A stretch of DNA of 64,000 bases from Nocardioides sp. SLBN-35 (GTDB lineage Bacteria; Actinomycetota; Actinomycetes; Propionibacteriales; Nocardioidaceae). Shown here one piece after another: positions 1-8,771 of this stretch (positions are counted from its first letter, which is position 1; every line of letters starts with the position of its first letter). The translations under genes and the position numbers were made by a program. The notes below the pieces were generated by a model. The model ran no database searches, had not been told where the DNA came from, and saw only the letters and a list, made by a program, of their open reading frames with translations. Location: the NCBI RefSeq assembly GCF_006715725.1, contig NZ_VFNU01000001.1, positions 4,774,001 to 4,838,000 on the forward strand, written 5' to 3'.

Positions 1-656
1 AGGACGAGGAGAGCTACAGCGACGCGCTCGCCTACCTGCTCCGCAAGGAGGGGTTCGAGGTCGCGATCGCTGCCGACGGCAACGAGGCGCTCAAGGAGTT
101 CGACCGCAACGGCGCCGACATCGTGCTGCTCGACCTGATGCTTCCGGGCATCCCCGGCACCGAGGTGTGCCGCACCATCCGGCAGACGTCGAACGTGCCG
201 GTGATCATGGTCAGCGCCAAGGACGACGAGGTCGACAAGGTGGTCGGGCTCGAGCTGGGCGCCGACGACTACGTCACCAAGCCGTACTCCCCCCGCGAGC
301 TGGTCGCCCGGATCCGCGCGGTCCTGCGCCGCGGCATCGGCGACGAGCTGCTGCCCGACACCCTCGAGGCCGGGCCGGTCCGGATGGACGTCGAGCGCCA
401 CGTGGTCACCGTCGACGGCACCGAGCAGCGGCTGCCGCTCAAGGAGTTCGAGCTGCTCGAGATGTTCCTGCGCAACCCGGGCCGGGTGCTCACCCGCGGC
501 CAGCTGATCGACCGGGTCTGGGGCTCCGACTACGTCGGCGACACCAAGACCCTCGACGTGCACGTCAAGCGGCTGCGCGCCAAGCTGGAGCCGGAGCCGA
601 GCGAGCCGAAGTTCCTCGTCACGGTCCGCGGCCTGGGCTACAAGTTCGACGTCTGA
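1..656 (+). CDS. regX3: RegX3-like OmpR-family response regulator (5' end cut off)
   Basis: This is the DNA-binding half of a two-component system: a sensor kinase phosphorylates it and it then acts as a transcription factor. The reading frame is open from the first base, and about ten N-terminal codons are missing compared with the usual ~227 residues. The receiver domain shows the phospho-acceptor Asp in LLDLMLPG (bases 132-134) and the conserved Lys in VTKPYSP. It is followed by a winged-helix OmpR domain ending in VRGLGYKFDV, the typical C-terminus. The sequence style fits RegX3, the phosphate-responsive partner of SenX3, but the kinase lies outside the window, so the assignment rests on the protein alone. 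Confidence 0.85.
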   Translation, partial: DEESYSDALAYLLRKEGFEVAIAADGNEALKEFDRNGADIVLLDLMLPGIPGTEVCRTIRQTSNVPVIMVSAKDDEVDKVVGLELGADDYVTKPYSPRELVARIRAVLRRGIGDELLPDTLEAGPVRMDVERHVVTVDGTEQRLPLKEFELLEMFLRNPGRVLTRGQLIDRVWGSDYVGDTKTLDVHVKRLRAKLEPEPSEPKFLVTVRGLGYKFDV

Positions 657-699
657 AAACTCGCGCGACCTGCGGGCTCCCGTCCTCTACGGTGGGCAG

Positions 700-1641
700 G
701 TGCCCGACGCCCCGACCGAGACCGGTGACGCCAGCCTGCTTCCCCTCGCCGCGGTCGGGGTGACGCTGGTGCTGTGGGCCAGCGCGTTCGTCGGAATCCG
801 GCATCTCGCCCGCGACTTCTCGGCGGGGCCGCTGTCGCTCGGCCGGCTGGCGGCCGGTGCGCTCGCACTCGCCCCGGTCGCGCTGGCGCAGGGCCTGCCT
901 TGCCCGACCCGCCGGCAGTGGGTCTCCATCGTGACGATCGGCGTGCTCTGGTTCGGGATCTACAACCTCTCCCTCAACGCCGGCGAGCAGCGTGTCGACG
1001 CCGGGACGGCCTCGATGCTGCTCCAGGTCTCGCCCGTCCTCATCGCCGTCCTGGCCGCGATGTTCCTCGGCGAGCGGTTCACCGCCCAGCTCGCCGCCGG
1101 GCTCGCCCTGGCGTTCTCCGGCGTCGTCGTGATCGGCCTGTCCACCTCGGGCGGCGACAACACCGGCGACCTGCTCGGTGTCGTGCTGTGCCTGGTGCCC
1201 GCGGCGGCGTACTCCGTCAGCGTGATCCTCCAGAAGCCGCTCGTCGCCGAGCTCTCCGCCGTCCACGTCACCTGGCTGGCGTGCACCGTCGGCGTGGTGA
1301 CCTGCCTGCCGTGGGCGGGTCGGCTGGTCACCGAGGTCGGCGACGCACCGGTGTCGTCCACGCTGTGGCTGGTCTACCTCGGGGTGTTCCCGACGGCGAT
1401 CGCGTTCACGACCTACGCCTACGCGCTGCGGCACATGACCGCCTCGGCGCTCGGTGTGACGACCTACCTGGTTCCGCCGCTGACGATCGTGATGGGGCTG
1501 GTGTTCCTCGACGAGGTCCCGCCGGTGGTGGCGTACGCCGGCGGCGTGCTCGCGCTGCTCGGCGTCGGGGTCGCTCGCCGGGCACCGGCACGCAAGGCCG
1601 TCGTCGCCCCGGCGGTCCCGGGCCAGGACCCCGTGGTCTGA
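700..1641 (+). CDS. EamA/DMT-family membrane transporter
   Basis: A 313-residue integral membrane protein of the drug/metabolite transporter superfamily. It has two tandem EamA repeats and about ten hydrophobic segments; the second repeat begins near ALLGVVLCLVPAAAYSV. Family members usually export amino acids or related metabolites through the cytoplasmic membrane, but the substrate cannot be read from the sequence. The start is a GTG at 700. A TACGGT hexamer at 688-693 lies just upstream, so the mRNA may be leaderless. The gene stands alone: it starts 43 bp after the response regulator and is convergent with the dehydrogenase gene that ends at 1670. Confidence 0.8.
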   Translation: MPDAPTETGDASLLPLAAVGVTLVLWASAFVGIRHLARDFSAGPLSLGRLAAGALALAPVALAQGLPCPTRRQWVSIVTIGVLWFGIYNLSLNAGEQRVDAGTASMLLQVSPVLIAVLAAMFLGERFTAQLAAGLALAFSGVVVIGLSTSGGDNTGDLLGVVLCLVPAAAYSVSVILQKPLVAELSAVHVTWLACTVGVVTCLPWAGRLVTEVGDAPVSSTLWLVYLGVFPTAIAFTTYAYALRHMTASALGVTTYLVPPLTIVMGLVFLDEVPPVVAYAGGVLALLGVGVARRAPARKAVVAPAVPGQDPVV

Positions 1642-1669
1642 GGGGCCGGAGCCGGTCTCGCTCCCTGAC

Positions 1670-2947
1670 TCAGGGGTACAGCCCGCGCCGCCGGTGGGCC
1701 TGGGCGACCGCCTCGACCGCCAGGCAGGTGGCGGCCGAGCGCAGCGACAGGTCGCGCGCGGCGGCGTAGTGCCGCACCCGCTCCCACGCGCCGAGCATCC
1801 GTTCGCGCAGCCGGGCCTCGACGTCGTCCTCGCTCCACCAGTAGGCCTGGTTGGCCTGCACCCACTCGAAGTAGGAGACGACCACGCCGCCGGCGTTCGC
1901 CAGGATGTCCGGTACGACGAGCCGCCCGGCCGCCTCGAGGATCCGGTCGGCCTCGGGCGTGGTGGGACCGTTGGCACCCTCGACGATCACGGCGGCCCGC
2001 ACCCGCGCCGCGTTGTCGGCGCGGATCACGCACTCCACGGCGGCCGGCACGAGCAGCTCGACGTCCTCCTCGACGAGCAGCTCCCCGTCGAGCGGCTCGG
2101 CGCCCGGGAAGCCGACGACCGTTCCGGTCAGGTCGACGTGGTCCTCGAGAGCCGCGATGTCGAGGCCGCCGGCGGAGCGGATCGCGCCGTACTGGTCGGA
2201 CACGACGGTGACGGCGACCCCGGCCTCGGTGAGGAAGCGGGCCGCTCCGCGACCGACCTTGCCGAAGCCCTGGACCGCGGCGCGCGATGCGCCGGCGACC
2301 AGTCCCCGCTCGGCGAGCGCGGCCAGCGCGACGTGCACCACGCCACGCGAGGTGGCGCTCGCCCGGCCGAGGGAGCCGCCCAGCGAGATCGGCTTGCCGG
2401 TCACGACACCCAGCACCGTGTGGCCGCAGCTGACCGAGTAGGAGTCCATGATCCACGCCATGGTCTGCTCGTCGGTGCCGACGTCGGGAGCCGGGATGTC
2501 CTGCTCCGGCCCGATGATCGGCATGATCTCGCTGGTGTAGCGACGGGTGACGCGCTCGAGCTCGCTCGTCGAGTAGAGCCGGGGGTCGATCCGGACTCCG
2601 CCCTTCGCGCCGCCGTACGGGACGTCGAGCAGGGCGCACTTCCAGGTCATCCACATGGCCAGCGCGCGCACCTCGTCGAGGTCCACGTCGGGACTGAAGC
2701 GCAGCCCGCCCTTGGCCGGCCCACGCGAGAGGCTGTGCTGGACGCGGTGCCCGGTGAGCACCTCCACCGTGCCGTCGTCGCGGCGCAGCGGGACGCTCAC
2801 GGTCATCTCGCGCCGCGCGGTCGCGAGCATGTCGTAGAGGTGGTCCTCGTAGCCGAGGACGTCGATCGCCGCGCGCAGCCGGCTATGGGCATCGGCCAGC
2901 GGGTCGGCGGCCTCCGCCACCGTGGGCGCAGGACCGACCGTGGTCAC
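1670..2947 (-). CDS. Glu/Leu/Phe/Val-type amino acid dehydrogenase
   Basis: A 425-residue NAD(P)-dependent oxidative deaminase that interconverts an amino acid and its 2-oxo acid plus ammonium in the cytoplasm. The N-terminal dimerisation and substrate domain holds the catalytic Lys in PYGGAKGG (about residue 115) and an Asp in APDVGTD (about 155). The Rossmann motif GFGKVG lies near 227-232. The GTG start at 2947 was chosen because it overlaps the upstream stop codon as GTGA and removes a junk-like extension of 110 codons. It is the last gene of the unit LLM oxidoreductase - amidohydrolase - dehydrogenase. Sequence alone does not separate glutamate from leucine or valine dehydrogenase; the context favours a catabolic role, handling nitrogen released by the amidohydrolase. 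Confidence 0.85.
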   Translation of the reverse strand: MTTVGPAPTVAEAADPLADAHSRLRAAIDVLGYEDHLYDMLATARREMTVSVPLRRDDGTVEVLTGHRVQHSLSRGPAKGGLRFSPDVDLDEVRALAMWMTWKCALLDVPYGGAKGGVRIDPRLYSTSELERVTRRYTSEIMPIIGPEQDIPAPDVGTDEQTMAWIMDSYSVSCGHTVLGVVTGKPISLGGSLGRASATSRGVVHVALAALAERGLVAGASRAAVQGFGKVGRGAARFLTEAGVAVTVVSDQYGAIRSAGGLDIAALEDHVDLTGTVVGFPGAEPLDGELLVEEDVELLVPAAVECVIRADNAARVRAAVIVEGANGPTTPEADRILEAAGRLVVPDILANAGGVVVSYFEWVQANQAYWWSEDDVEARLRERMLGAWERVRHYAAARDLSLRSAATCLAVEAVAQAHRRRGLYP

Positions 2948-3786
2948 GACCGCTCCGTGGGAGCCGTCTGGCTGCCGCTCACGCGGCCGTAGAGCTCGGG
3001 ACGGCGATCGCGCAGGAAGGGCCGGCGGCGGCGGATCTCGTCGACCTGGGCCAGGTCGACCTCGGCGATCGCGAGCCCGTCGGCGTCGTCGGGTGCCGTC
3101 GCGAGGACCTCGCCGTTGGGGCCGTAGACGGCGGAGAGGCCGAAGTACTCCTTGACTCCCTCGATGCCGTGCCGGTTGGCGCAGACGACGAACATCGAGT
3201 TGAACACCGCGTGCGCGCGCAGCTCGAGCTGGAAGACCTCCTTCATCGGCGCACTGGCCGAGGCGACCGGGACGCACAACACCGAGCCGCCGTCGAGGGC
3301 GACCGTGCGGCTCAGCTCGGGGAAGTGCCGCTCGTAGCAGATCACCGTCCCGACCCGGGTCTTTCCCGTGTCGACGACCTCCGGCGGGGTCTCACCGGGA
3401 CGGAAGTAGAACTTCTCCGGGAAGCCGTTGGAGAATGGCAGATGGGACTTCCGGTAGACCGAGCGCCGCTCTCCGTCGACATAGGTGCAGGCGGTGTTGT
3501 GGTAGATGCCGGGAACCGCACTGGCCTCGAACACCGAGGACACCACGGTGATCCCGTGGCGTCGGGACGCCTCGGCGGCCATCGTGTTCGAGGGCCCATC
3601 GAGCCCCTCGGCGTGGGCGAAGTAGTCCGGGTCGGGCTCGGGCTGCACGAACGGCACCGCGAACATCTCGGGCAGCAGGACGATGTGGGCGCCCTGGGCG
3701 GCGGCGTCGTCCACGAGAGCCCGCGCCCGGCTGATGGTCTCCGACCGGTCGGCGCCGGCCTTGAGCTGGACTGCGGCGAGCTTCAT
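2944..3786 (-). CDS. Nitrilase-superfamily carbon-nitrogen hydrolase (N-carbamoyl amidase type)
   Basis: A 280-residue cytoplasmic amidohydrolase of the carbon-nitrogen hydrolase family, which cleaves amides, nitriles or N-carbamoyl groups with a Glu-Lys-Cys triad. The triad is visible as E40 (LLPEMF), K113 (YRKSHLPF) and C150 (VICYERHFPE). The tail RRRRPFLRDRRPELY is shared with the second amidohydrolase of the island (13972-14874). The closest functional classes are beta-ureidopropionase, N-carbamoylputrescine amidase and N-carbamoyl amino acid amidase. The ATG at 3786 is preceded by GGGAG. The gene lies 31 bp after the LLM gene and overlaps the dehydrogenase start by 4 nt, so the two are probably translationally coupled. 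Confidence 0.82.
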   Translation of the reverse strand: MKLAAVQLKAGADRSETISRARALVDDAAAQGAHIVLLPEMFAVPFVQPEPDPDYFAHAEGLDGPSNTMAAEASRRHGITVVSSVFEASAVPGIYHNTACTYVDGERRSVYRKSHLPFSNGFPEKFYFRPGETPPEVVDTGKTRVGTVICYERHFPELSRTVALDGGSVLCVPVASASAPMKEVFQLELRAHAVFNSMFVVCANRHGIEGVKEYFGLSAVYGPNGEVLATAPDDADGLAIAEVDLAQVDEIRRRRPFLRDRRPELYGRVSGSQTAPTERS

Positions 3787-3817
3787 CGCGAGGTTTCTCC
3801 CGTCGGGGGTCGAGACG

Positions 3818-4828
3818 TCAGGCCCGCGCGGCCTGGGCGAGGCGGGTGAGCGTGCGCTCCTTGTCACCCAGGGTGGAGATGATCGGACAGCGCACGCCCG
3901 CTTCGTGGTAGGAGACGAGCTTCTCGAAGGCCTGGTCAGTCGTGCCGCAAGCCGTCACGTTCTGCACCAGCTCGTTGGGCACGAGCGCCATCGCCTTCTT
4001 GATCTGCTCGGGCGTGGCCGGCCAGCCGGCGATCTCCTGGAGCCGGTCGACCAGCTCGCGCTCGACGCCACAGTGCTCGGCGATATGCGGCTGCTGGCAC
4101 AGGTAGAGGGTCAGGAACGCCTTGCAGGCGTCGATCGCCTCCTGCGGGTCGTCGTCGTTGACGCTGCAGGACACGATCTGGGTGAGGTCGATCGAGGTAC
4201 GTCCGTCGGTCCGCTTCGCCAGGCCGCGGTCGATCGCTGCCACCGCCTCCTCCATGTACGACGGCGGCAACAGGAAGTCCATGTGCACGCCGTCCGCGAT
4301 CTCGCCGGCGAGCTCGAGCATCCTGGGCCCGACCGCCCCGATGTAGATCGGTACGTCGACCGGCCGGTTCTCCCGGTACATCGAGTCGAAGCGCACCCCG
4401 CGCATCTGCACGAACTCGCCCTCGAACTCGACGAGCTCGTTGCGGAAGAACGCCTGGCACACGCCGATGTACTCCCGCATCGCCTTGATCGGCTTGGTGA
4501 CCGGCTGGCCCACCTTGGTCGCCAGCGGCTCCCACCAGGCGCCGATGCCGAGGATGGCGCGGCCCGGAGCGACCTCGTCGAGGGTCTTGAAGGTGACCGC
4601 CATCAGCGCGGCGTTCCGGCTCTTGTTGTTGAGGACGCCGGTGCCGATCTTCACGTTCTCGGTGCGGCTGGCGATGATCGCCGCGGGGACGATCCCGTCC
4701 CGCGACAGCCGTCCCTCGGCGACCCACACCGACTCGAAGCCGTTCTCGTCCGCGACCCGCGCCTGCCAGTAGGTCTGCTCGAGGCTGAGCCGCTCACCGA
4801 CGTGGATTCCCAAGGGCAGCGATGTCAT
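3818..4828 (-). CDS. LLM-class flavin-dependent oxidoreductase
   Basis: A 336-residue member of the luciferase-like monooxygenase fold (a single TIM barrel using FMN or F420). The N-terminus (GIHVGERLSLEQTYWQARVADENGFESVW) and the internal GRAILGIGAWW segment are typical of F420-dependent and related LLM enzymes. In the family these catalyse oxygenation or hydride transfer on small metabolites. It is the first gene of an operon with an amidohydrolase and an amino acid dehydrogenase, so oxidation of a nitrogen compound is a fair inference. I chose the ATG at 4828 over a TTG two codons upstream because GGAGG lies 7 nt before the ATG. The promoter and operator at 4847-4902 lie directly upstream. 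Confidence 0.8.
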   Translation of the reverse strand: MTSLPLGIHVGERLSLEQTYWQARVADENGFESVWVAEGRLSRDGIVPAAIIASRTENVKIGTGVLNNKSRNAALMAVTFKTLDEVAPGRAILGIGAWWEPLATKVGQPVTKPIKAMREYIGVCQAFFRNELVEFEGEFVQMRGVRFDSMYRENRPVDVPIYIGAVGPRMLELAGEIADGVHMDFLLPPSYMEEAVAAIDRGLAKRTDGRTSIDLTQIVSCSVNDDDPQEAIDACKAFLTLYLCQQPHIAEHCGVERELVDRLQEIAGWPATPEQIKKAMALVPNELVQNVTACGTTDQAFEKLVSYHEAGVRCPIISTLGDKERTLTRLAQAARA

Positions 4829-4846
4829 GGTCAATCCTCCAATCGT

Positions 4847-4902
4847 GGTTCGTTAGTTGAACCATTGGTTCGTAATATGGTGGTCTGCGCACTATCTGTC
4901 AA
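4847..4902 (-). promoter_or_regulatory. Promoter with operator A of the island regulon
   Basis: Read on the minus strand, TTGACA (4897-4902) is followed after exactly 17 bp by CATATT (4874-4879), and then by a dyad at 4847-4872. On the plus strand the dyad reads GGTTCGTTAGTTGAACC, followed by a third half-site, ATTGGTTCG. The same arrangement recurs upstream of five other units of the island. It drives the LLM - amidohydrolase - dehydrogenase operon. An operator just downstream of the -10 box fits repression. Binding by the island's IclR protein is inferred. Confidence 0.75.
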
Positions 4903-4920
4903 CACCCTCGGGCGGCCGGC

Positions 4921-6537
4921 TCAGCCGGGCTCGACCACGTCGACGTCGGGATCGCAGCGCACGTCCAACAGCAGCGGTCCGGCGCCGTCGGCGCCGAGAC
5001 CCGCCACCGGCGCGGCCAGGGCCTCCAGCTCCGCGCGGGTGCGCACAGTCGCGGCGCGGGCACCCAACGCCCGGGCCACCTCGGCGAGGTCCGGCCACTC
5101 CCGCCGGGCCGGCGCCGGGTCCTCGCCGTCGAGGCTCAGGTGCCGGTACTCCATGCCGTAGGCGCCGTCATTGCAGACCACCACCAGCAGCGGGAGGCCG
5201 AGCCGGACAGCCGTCGCGAGCTCCATCAGGTTCATCACGGCGCCCCCGTCGCCGAGCACGGCCACAGTGGGACGCCCGGCGCCGACGGCCGCACCGAGCG
5301 CCGTGCCGAGACCGAGTCCGATGGAGGCGAAGCAGCAGGTGTGGGCGAAGCGCTCCGGGCTACCGACCGAAAGCAGCCGCCACGGCGCGTAGACGAAGCG
5401 CCCGGTGTCGGTGACCACCACCCGCTCCGCGGGCAGTACGCGGTCCAGCCAGCGCATCACCGGTCGCGGGTCCAAGGTGTCCGGGCCGTCCGCTCCAGCG
5501 ACCGGAGACTCGGCCGCCGCGCGCAGCAGCTGGTCGAGGTCGCCGCGGTGCCCGGTGGCGGGCTGGTGCCCCGCGGCCGTGAGCTGCTCGCGCATCGCCA
5601 CCACCGTCCGGCGTACGTCGCCCACCAGGCCGACCTCGGCAGCTGTCGATATCCGGGTCGGGTCCTGGTCCACCTGGATGACGGGGCAGCCGCGCAGCAG
5701 CGCGCCATCGACCGTGGTGTAGCGGTTGAGGCCGGCCCCGAGCACCAGCAGGCAATCCGCCGCCTGCGCGGTCTCCAGCGCGACCTCGGTCGCCAGGGTT
5801 CCGATGACGCCGAGGTCGAGCGACTCCCCCGCGAACAGGCCCTTCCCGAGCAGCGTGGTCCCGAGGGGCGCTCCGAGGGTCCGGCCGAGGGCGCGGATCT
5901 CCTCCCGCGCGTCCAGCGCTCCCCGCCCGGCGAGCACGACCGGGCGCCGGGCGCCGGCCAGGACGCCGAGCGCCCGGTCGAGCTCATCCTCGTCCGGCAC
6001 ACCCGGCCGGGGTGGCGGGACGAGGCGTACGGGCGGACCGTCGGGGACCTCGATCCGCTGGAGGGGCACCGGCAGGTCGAGGACGACGGGCCGGCACTCC
6101 CCCTGCGCCCGGTGGACCGCCCGGGCCACGTCGGCGGCGGCGTCCGCCGCGGCACCGACCCGCAGGTAGCCGGCCCCGGCGAGTGCCGCCAGCCCGCGCA
6201 GGTCGAAGCGCTGCAGGTGGTCGTCACGAGGAGGGGTGTCGCCGGTGAGCAGCAGGAGCGGCGTCCGGGCCCGCACCGCTTCAGTCAGGGCGGTCAGCGC
6301 ATTGGTCGCACCGGGTCCGTGCGTGACCGACGCGACGCCGAGCCGGCGTCCGATCCGGGCGTAGCCGTCGGCCATGCTGACGGCCGCGCCCTCGGTCGTG
6401 GCGGCGACCACGACGCCGCCGAGCCGGCCGAAGCCGATGAGGGGACGCAGGTTGCCCTCGCCCATGAGGCCGAAGATCCGCTCGACGCCGAGCTCTCGCA
6501 GCGCCAGGGCGACCCGCTCGTGCGCCTGCACGCTCAC
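4921..6537 (-). CDS. Thiamine diphosphate-dependent decarboxylase/synthase
   Basis: A 538-residue ThDP enzyme with the three-domain layout of acetolactate synthase and benzoylformate decarboxylase. The N-terminal Glu that activates the cofactor is E49 in TTEGAAVSMADGYAR, the central domain follows, and the ThDP/Mg motif runs from GDGG at about 429 to CND at about 456. Enzymes of this fold decarboxylate 2-oxo acids or join aldehydes; the substrate is not evident. It is the last gene of the unit PF06684 protein - aminotransferase - ThDP enzyme, so it may act on the product of the transaminase. The start is uncertain: GTG at 6537 (used here) or GTG at 6531, which has a better spaced AGGGG. Confidence 0.78.
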   Translation of the reverse strand: MSVQAHERVALALRELGVERIFGLMGEGNLRPLIGFGRLGGVVVAATTEGAAVSMADGYARIGRRLGVASVTHGPGATNALTALTEAVRARTPLLLLTGDTPPRDDHLQRFDLRGLAALAGAGYLRVGAAADAAADVARAVHRAQGECRPVVLDLPVPLQRIEVPDGPPVRLVPPPRPGVPDEDELDRALGVLAGARRPVVLAGRGALDAREEIRALGRTLGAPLGTTLLGKGLFAGESLDLGVIGTLATEVALETAQAADCLLVLGAGLNRYTTVDGALLRGCPVIQVDQDPTRISTAAEVGLVGDVRRTVVAMREQLTAAGHQPATGHRGDLDQLLRAAAESPVAGADGPDTLDPRPVMRWLDRVLPAERVVVTDTGRFVYAPWRLLSVGSPERFAHTCCFASIGLGLGTALGAAVGAGRPTVAVLGDGGAVMNLMELATAVRLGLPLLVVVCNDGAYGMEYRHLSLDGEDPAPARREWPDLAEVARALGARAATVRTRAELEALAAPVAGLGADGAGPLLLDVRCDPDVDVVEPG

Positions 6538-6637
6538 CCCTGGCTCGCGGCGGCGGCGCGGACGTCGTGGCCCACGGTGGATCCTTCCTGGTCGGTCGGC
6601 CGCCCGGCCGACGACCGGGCAGCCTCGAAGCGCTCGC

Positions 6638-7996
6638 TCAGGACGTGCCGGCGGCGTCCGCGTGCACCAGTACGTCGTCGAGGATGTCGAGCGCGAGGTC
6701 GATGTCCTCGGCGCCGATCACCAGCGGCGGTGTCAGGCGCACCACGTTGTTGTTGGCCGACAGGTAGAGACCGCGCTTCTTCGCGGCGGCCACCACGGCC
6801 TGCATCGGCGCACCGGCCTCACCGACCGGGTTGAACGGCACCAACGGCTCGCGGGTGGCCCGGTCCCGGACCAGCTCGAGGCCCTGGAACAGCCCTAGCC
6901 CGCGCACCTCGCCGATGGAGGGGTGCCGCTCGGCCAGCTGGTGCAGGCCGGCGTTCAGCCGGCCGCCCATCTCACGAGCGTTCTCGATGATCCGCTCCTC
7001 ACGCATCGCCTCGATCGAGGCGACGCCGCTCGCGCAGGCCAGCGGGTGGCCGGCGTAGGTCAGCCCGCCCCAGAACTTGTTGCTCATCAGCCAGTCCGAG
7101 ATGCGCTCGCTCACGGTCATCGCGCCCAGCGGCACGTAGCCCGAGTTGAGGCCCTTGGCCGTGATCAAGATGTCAGGCGTGACGTCCCAGTGGTCGCAGG
7201 CGAACCACTCGCCGGTGCGCCCGAACCCGGCCATCACCTCGTCGAAGATCAACATGATGCCGTAGCGGTCGCACACCTCCCGGATCGACTGGAGGTAGCC
7301 CGGCGGCGGCGGCAGGATGCCATTGGTGCCGGTGACGGTCTCGAGGATCACCGCGGCCACCGTGCTCGGGTTCTCGTACTGGAGGATCTCCTCCAGGTGG
7401 GGCGCTCCCGAGCAGACCGGGCACGGGTCGGGGTGTCCGGCCGGGCACCGGTAGGTGTAGGGGTCGAACATCCGCACCACCCCGGTGGGCCCGGGCTCGG
7501 CGTACCAGCGACGGGGGTCGCCGGTCAGCGCGATGGCGCCGGCCGTCGCGCCGTGATAGCTGCGGTAGCGCGCGACCACCTTCTGCCGTCCGGTGACGTG
7601 CCGGGCGAGCCGGATCGCGTTCTCGTTGGCCGCCGCGCCACCGGTGGTGAAGAAGGACATCTTCAGGTCCCCCGGCGTCACCTCCGCCATCAGCTCGGCG
7701 AGCTGGGCCCGCGAGCGCTCGGCGTAGTTGGGCCCGATGTAGCACATCTCGGCTGCCTTGGACCGGATCGCCTCGACGATCCGGGGGTGCTGGTGGCCCA
7801 GGTTCATGTTGACCAGCTGGGACTGGAAGTCCAGGTAGCGGTTGCCCGCGTGGTCCCAGAACCACGCACCCTCGCCCCCGGCGATCGGCGTCGCGTTGAC
7901 GGCGCTCTGGTTGGACCAGGAGTGGATCACGTACGCCTTGTCCGCGGCGCGGATCCGCTCAGCGTCCCAGGTGGTGGCCACCTCGCTCGTCGTCAT
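6638..7996 (-). CDS. Class III PLP-dependent aminotransferase (omega-amino acid type)
   Basis: A 452-residue fold-type I transaminase. Class III enzymes usually move the terminal amino group of beta-alanine, GABA, taurine or similar omega-amines to pyruvate or 2-oxoglutarate. Visible features are the phosphate-binding TTGGAAANENAIRLAR, the YRSYHGAT segment, the Asp in LIFDEVMAGFGRTG and the PLP lysine in ILITAKGLNSG. An insert with CPAGHPDPCPVC (residues near 185-197) carries paired Cys residues. The opening AYVIHSWSNQ resembles taurine and beta-alanine transaminases. The start ATG lies 5 bp after the stop of the PF06684 gene, and the ThDP gene follows about 100 bp downstream. In this island it is a candidate for deaminating the amino acid freed by the amidohydrolases. 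Confidence 0.85.
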   Translation of the reverse strand: MTTSEVATTWDAERIRAADKAYVIHSWSNQSAVNATPIAGGEGAWFWDHAGNRYLDFQSQLVNMNLGHQHPRIVEAIRSKAAEMCYIGPNYAERSRAQLAELMAEVTPGDLKMSFFTTGGAAANENAIRLARHVTGRQKVVARYRSYHGATAGAIALTGDPRRWYAEPGPTGVVRMFDPYTYRCPAGHPDPCPVCSGAPHLEEILQYENPSTVAAVILETVTGTNGILPPPPGYLQSIREVCDRYGIMLIFDEVMAGFGRTGEWFACDHWDVTPDILITAKGLNSGYVPLGAMTVSERISDWLMSNKFWGGLTYAGHPLACASGVASIEAMREERIIENAREMGGRLNAGLHQLAERHPSIGEVRGLGLFQGLELVRDRATREPLVPFNPVGEAGAPMQAVVAAAKKRGLYLSANNNVVRLTPPLVIGAEDIDLALDILDDVLVHADAAGTS

Positions 7997-8001
7997 GGTC
8001 G

Positions 8002-8565
8002 TCAGCTCGCCGCGGTCTCGGCACCGAAGGTCGCGAGGCGGGACAGCGGACGACCCGAACTGGCGGCGACGCAGCCGACGAGGATCTCGTTCGGCAGCGG
8101 GGCGCCGGGCACCTGCAGCGTCACCGTCTGGTGGTGCGAGCGGGTCTTCGCGTCGGTCTTGTGCTTGAGGGGTACGTCGATCGGGGCGCCGGGCAGGCCG
8201 ACCTTCTCCGCCGCCGGCAGCAGCTCGGTGCCCTCGGCCGCGTTGCGGAACACGTTGCCGAAGCGCAGGTTGTGGATGAGCGCCGAGCCGTGCTCCACCT
8301 CACCGCCGATGCCGACGAGCGCGACCTTGCCGAACGCCTCGACGGGAGCCCCGAGGAGCTCGACGCAGGCCGGACCGGTGAGCTGTCCGATCTCCTCGGC
8401 GATCTCGTCGGCGAGGGTCACCAGGTCCTGGACGTATCCGGCGCCGTACGGGTTCTCGATCACGATCCCGACGAAGGCCAGCCGGTGGGCGGGCGACACG
8501 TCCTGCCCGTTCTCCCGCTCGGTCACCTCCAGGTGCCGGATCGTCTTCCGCACCTTCATCGTCAT
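8002..8565 (-). CDS. Amino acid synthesis family protein (PF06684/DUF1185)
   Basis: A 187-residue protein that I recognise as the family labelled 'amino acid synthesis' (formerly DUF1185). Its biochemical role is, as far as I know, not established. Recognisable segments are TIRHLEVTERENGQ at the N-terminus, the central ALVGIGGEVEHGSALIH, and a C-terminal NEILVGCVAASSGRP. No signal peptide or membrane segment is seen. The ATG at 8565 has GAGGTGA upstream. It is the first gene of a catabolic unit directly behind promoter/operator B, followed 5 bp later by the aminotransferase. Such proteins often sit near LLM oxidoreductases and amidohydrolases, as here, which argues for a catabolic rather than a biosynthetic role. 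Confidence 0.72.
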   Translation of the reverse strand: MTMKVRKTIRHLEVTERENGQDVSPAHRLAFVGIVIENPYGAGYVQDLVTLADEIAEEIGQLTGPACVELLGAPVEAFGKVALVGIGGEVEHGSALIHNLRFGNVFRNAAEGTELLPAAEKVGLPGAPIDVPLKHKTDAKTRSHHQTVTLQVPGAPLPNEILVGCVAASSGRPLSRLATFGAETAAS

Positions 8566-8585
8566 CTCTTCACCTCTCGCCTATT

Positions 8586-8641
8586 GGTTCGTTAGTCGAA
8601 CCGATGGTCCAGATACTGACGATGCGGCGAGGGCTTGTCAA
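8586..8641 (-). promoter_or_regulatory. Promoter with operator B of the island regulon
   Basis: On the minus strand, TTGACA (8636-8641) and CAGTAT (8613-8618) are 17 bp apart. The dyad GGTTCGTTAGTCGAACC (plus strand, 8586-8602) with the following GATGGTCC lies immediately downstream of the -10 box. It serves the PF06684 protein - aminotransferase - ThDP operon. The dyad differs from operator A at one base in 17. Confidence 0.75.
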
Positions 8642-8727
8642 GTGACTTCGCGGACACGCCGCGGATACCTCGGCGATACCTCCCACACCGCCCACGCGAC
8701 GCCTCGACCGCGTCCGGGCGCGCGAAC

Positions 8728-8756
8728 GCGGCCCGGCCGGTTCGCCGGCGGGCCGC
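8728..8756 (-). terminator. Hairpin terminator after the IclR gene
   Basis: GCGGCCCGGCCGG (8728-8740), the tetraloop TTCG and CCGGCGGGCCGC (8745-8756) form a strong GC stem with one bulged base. It lies 16 bp beyond the IclR stop codon, reading leftward, and separates that unit from promoter B. There is no U-tract, as is usual in actinomycetes. Confidence 0.65.
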
Positions 8757-8771
8757 GGTCGGATCAGGGCG

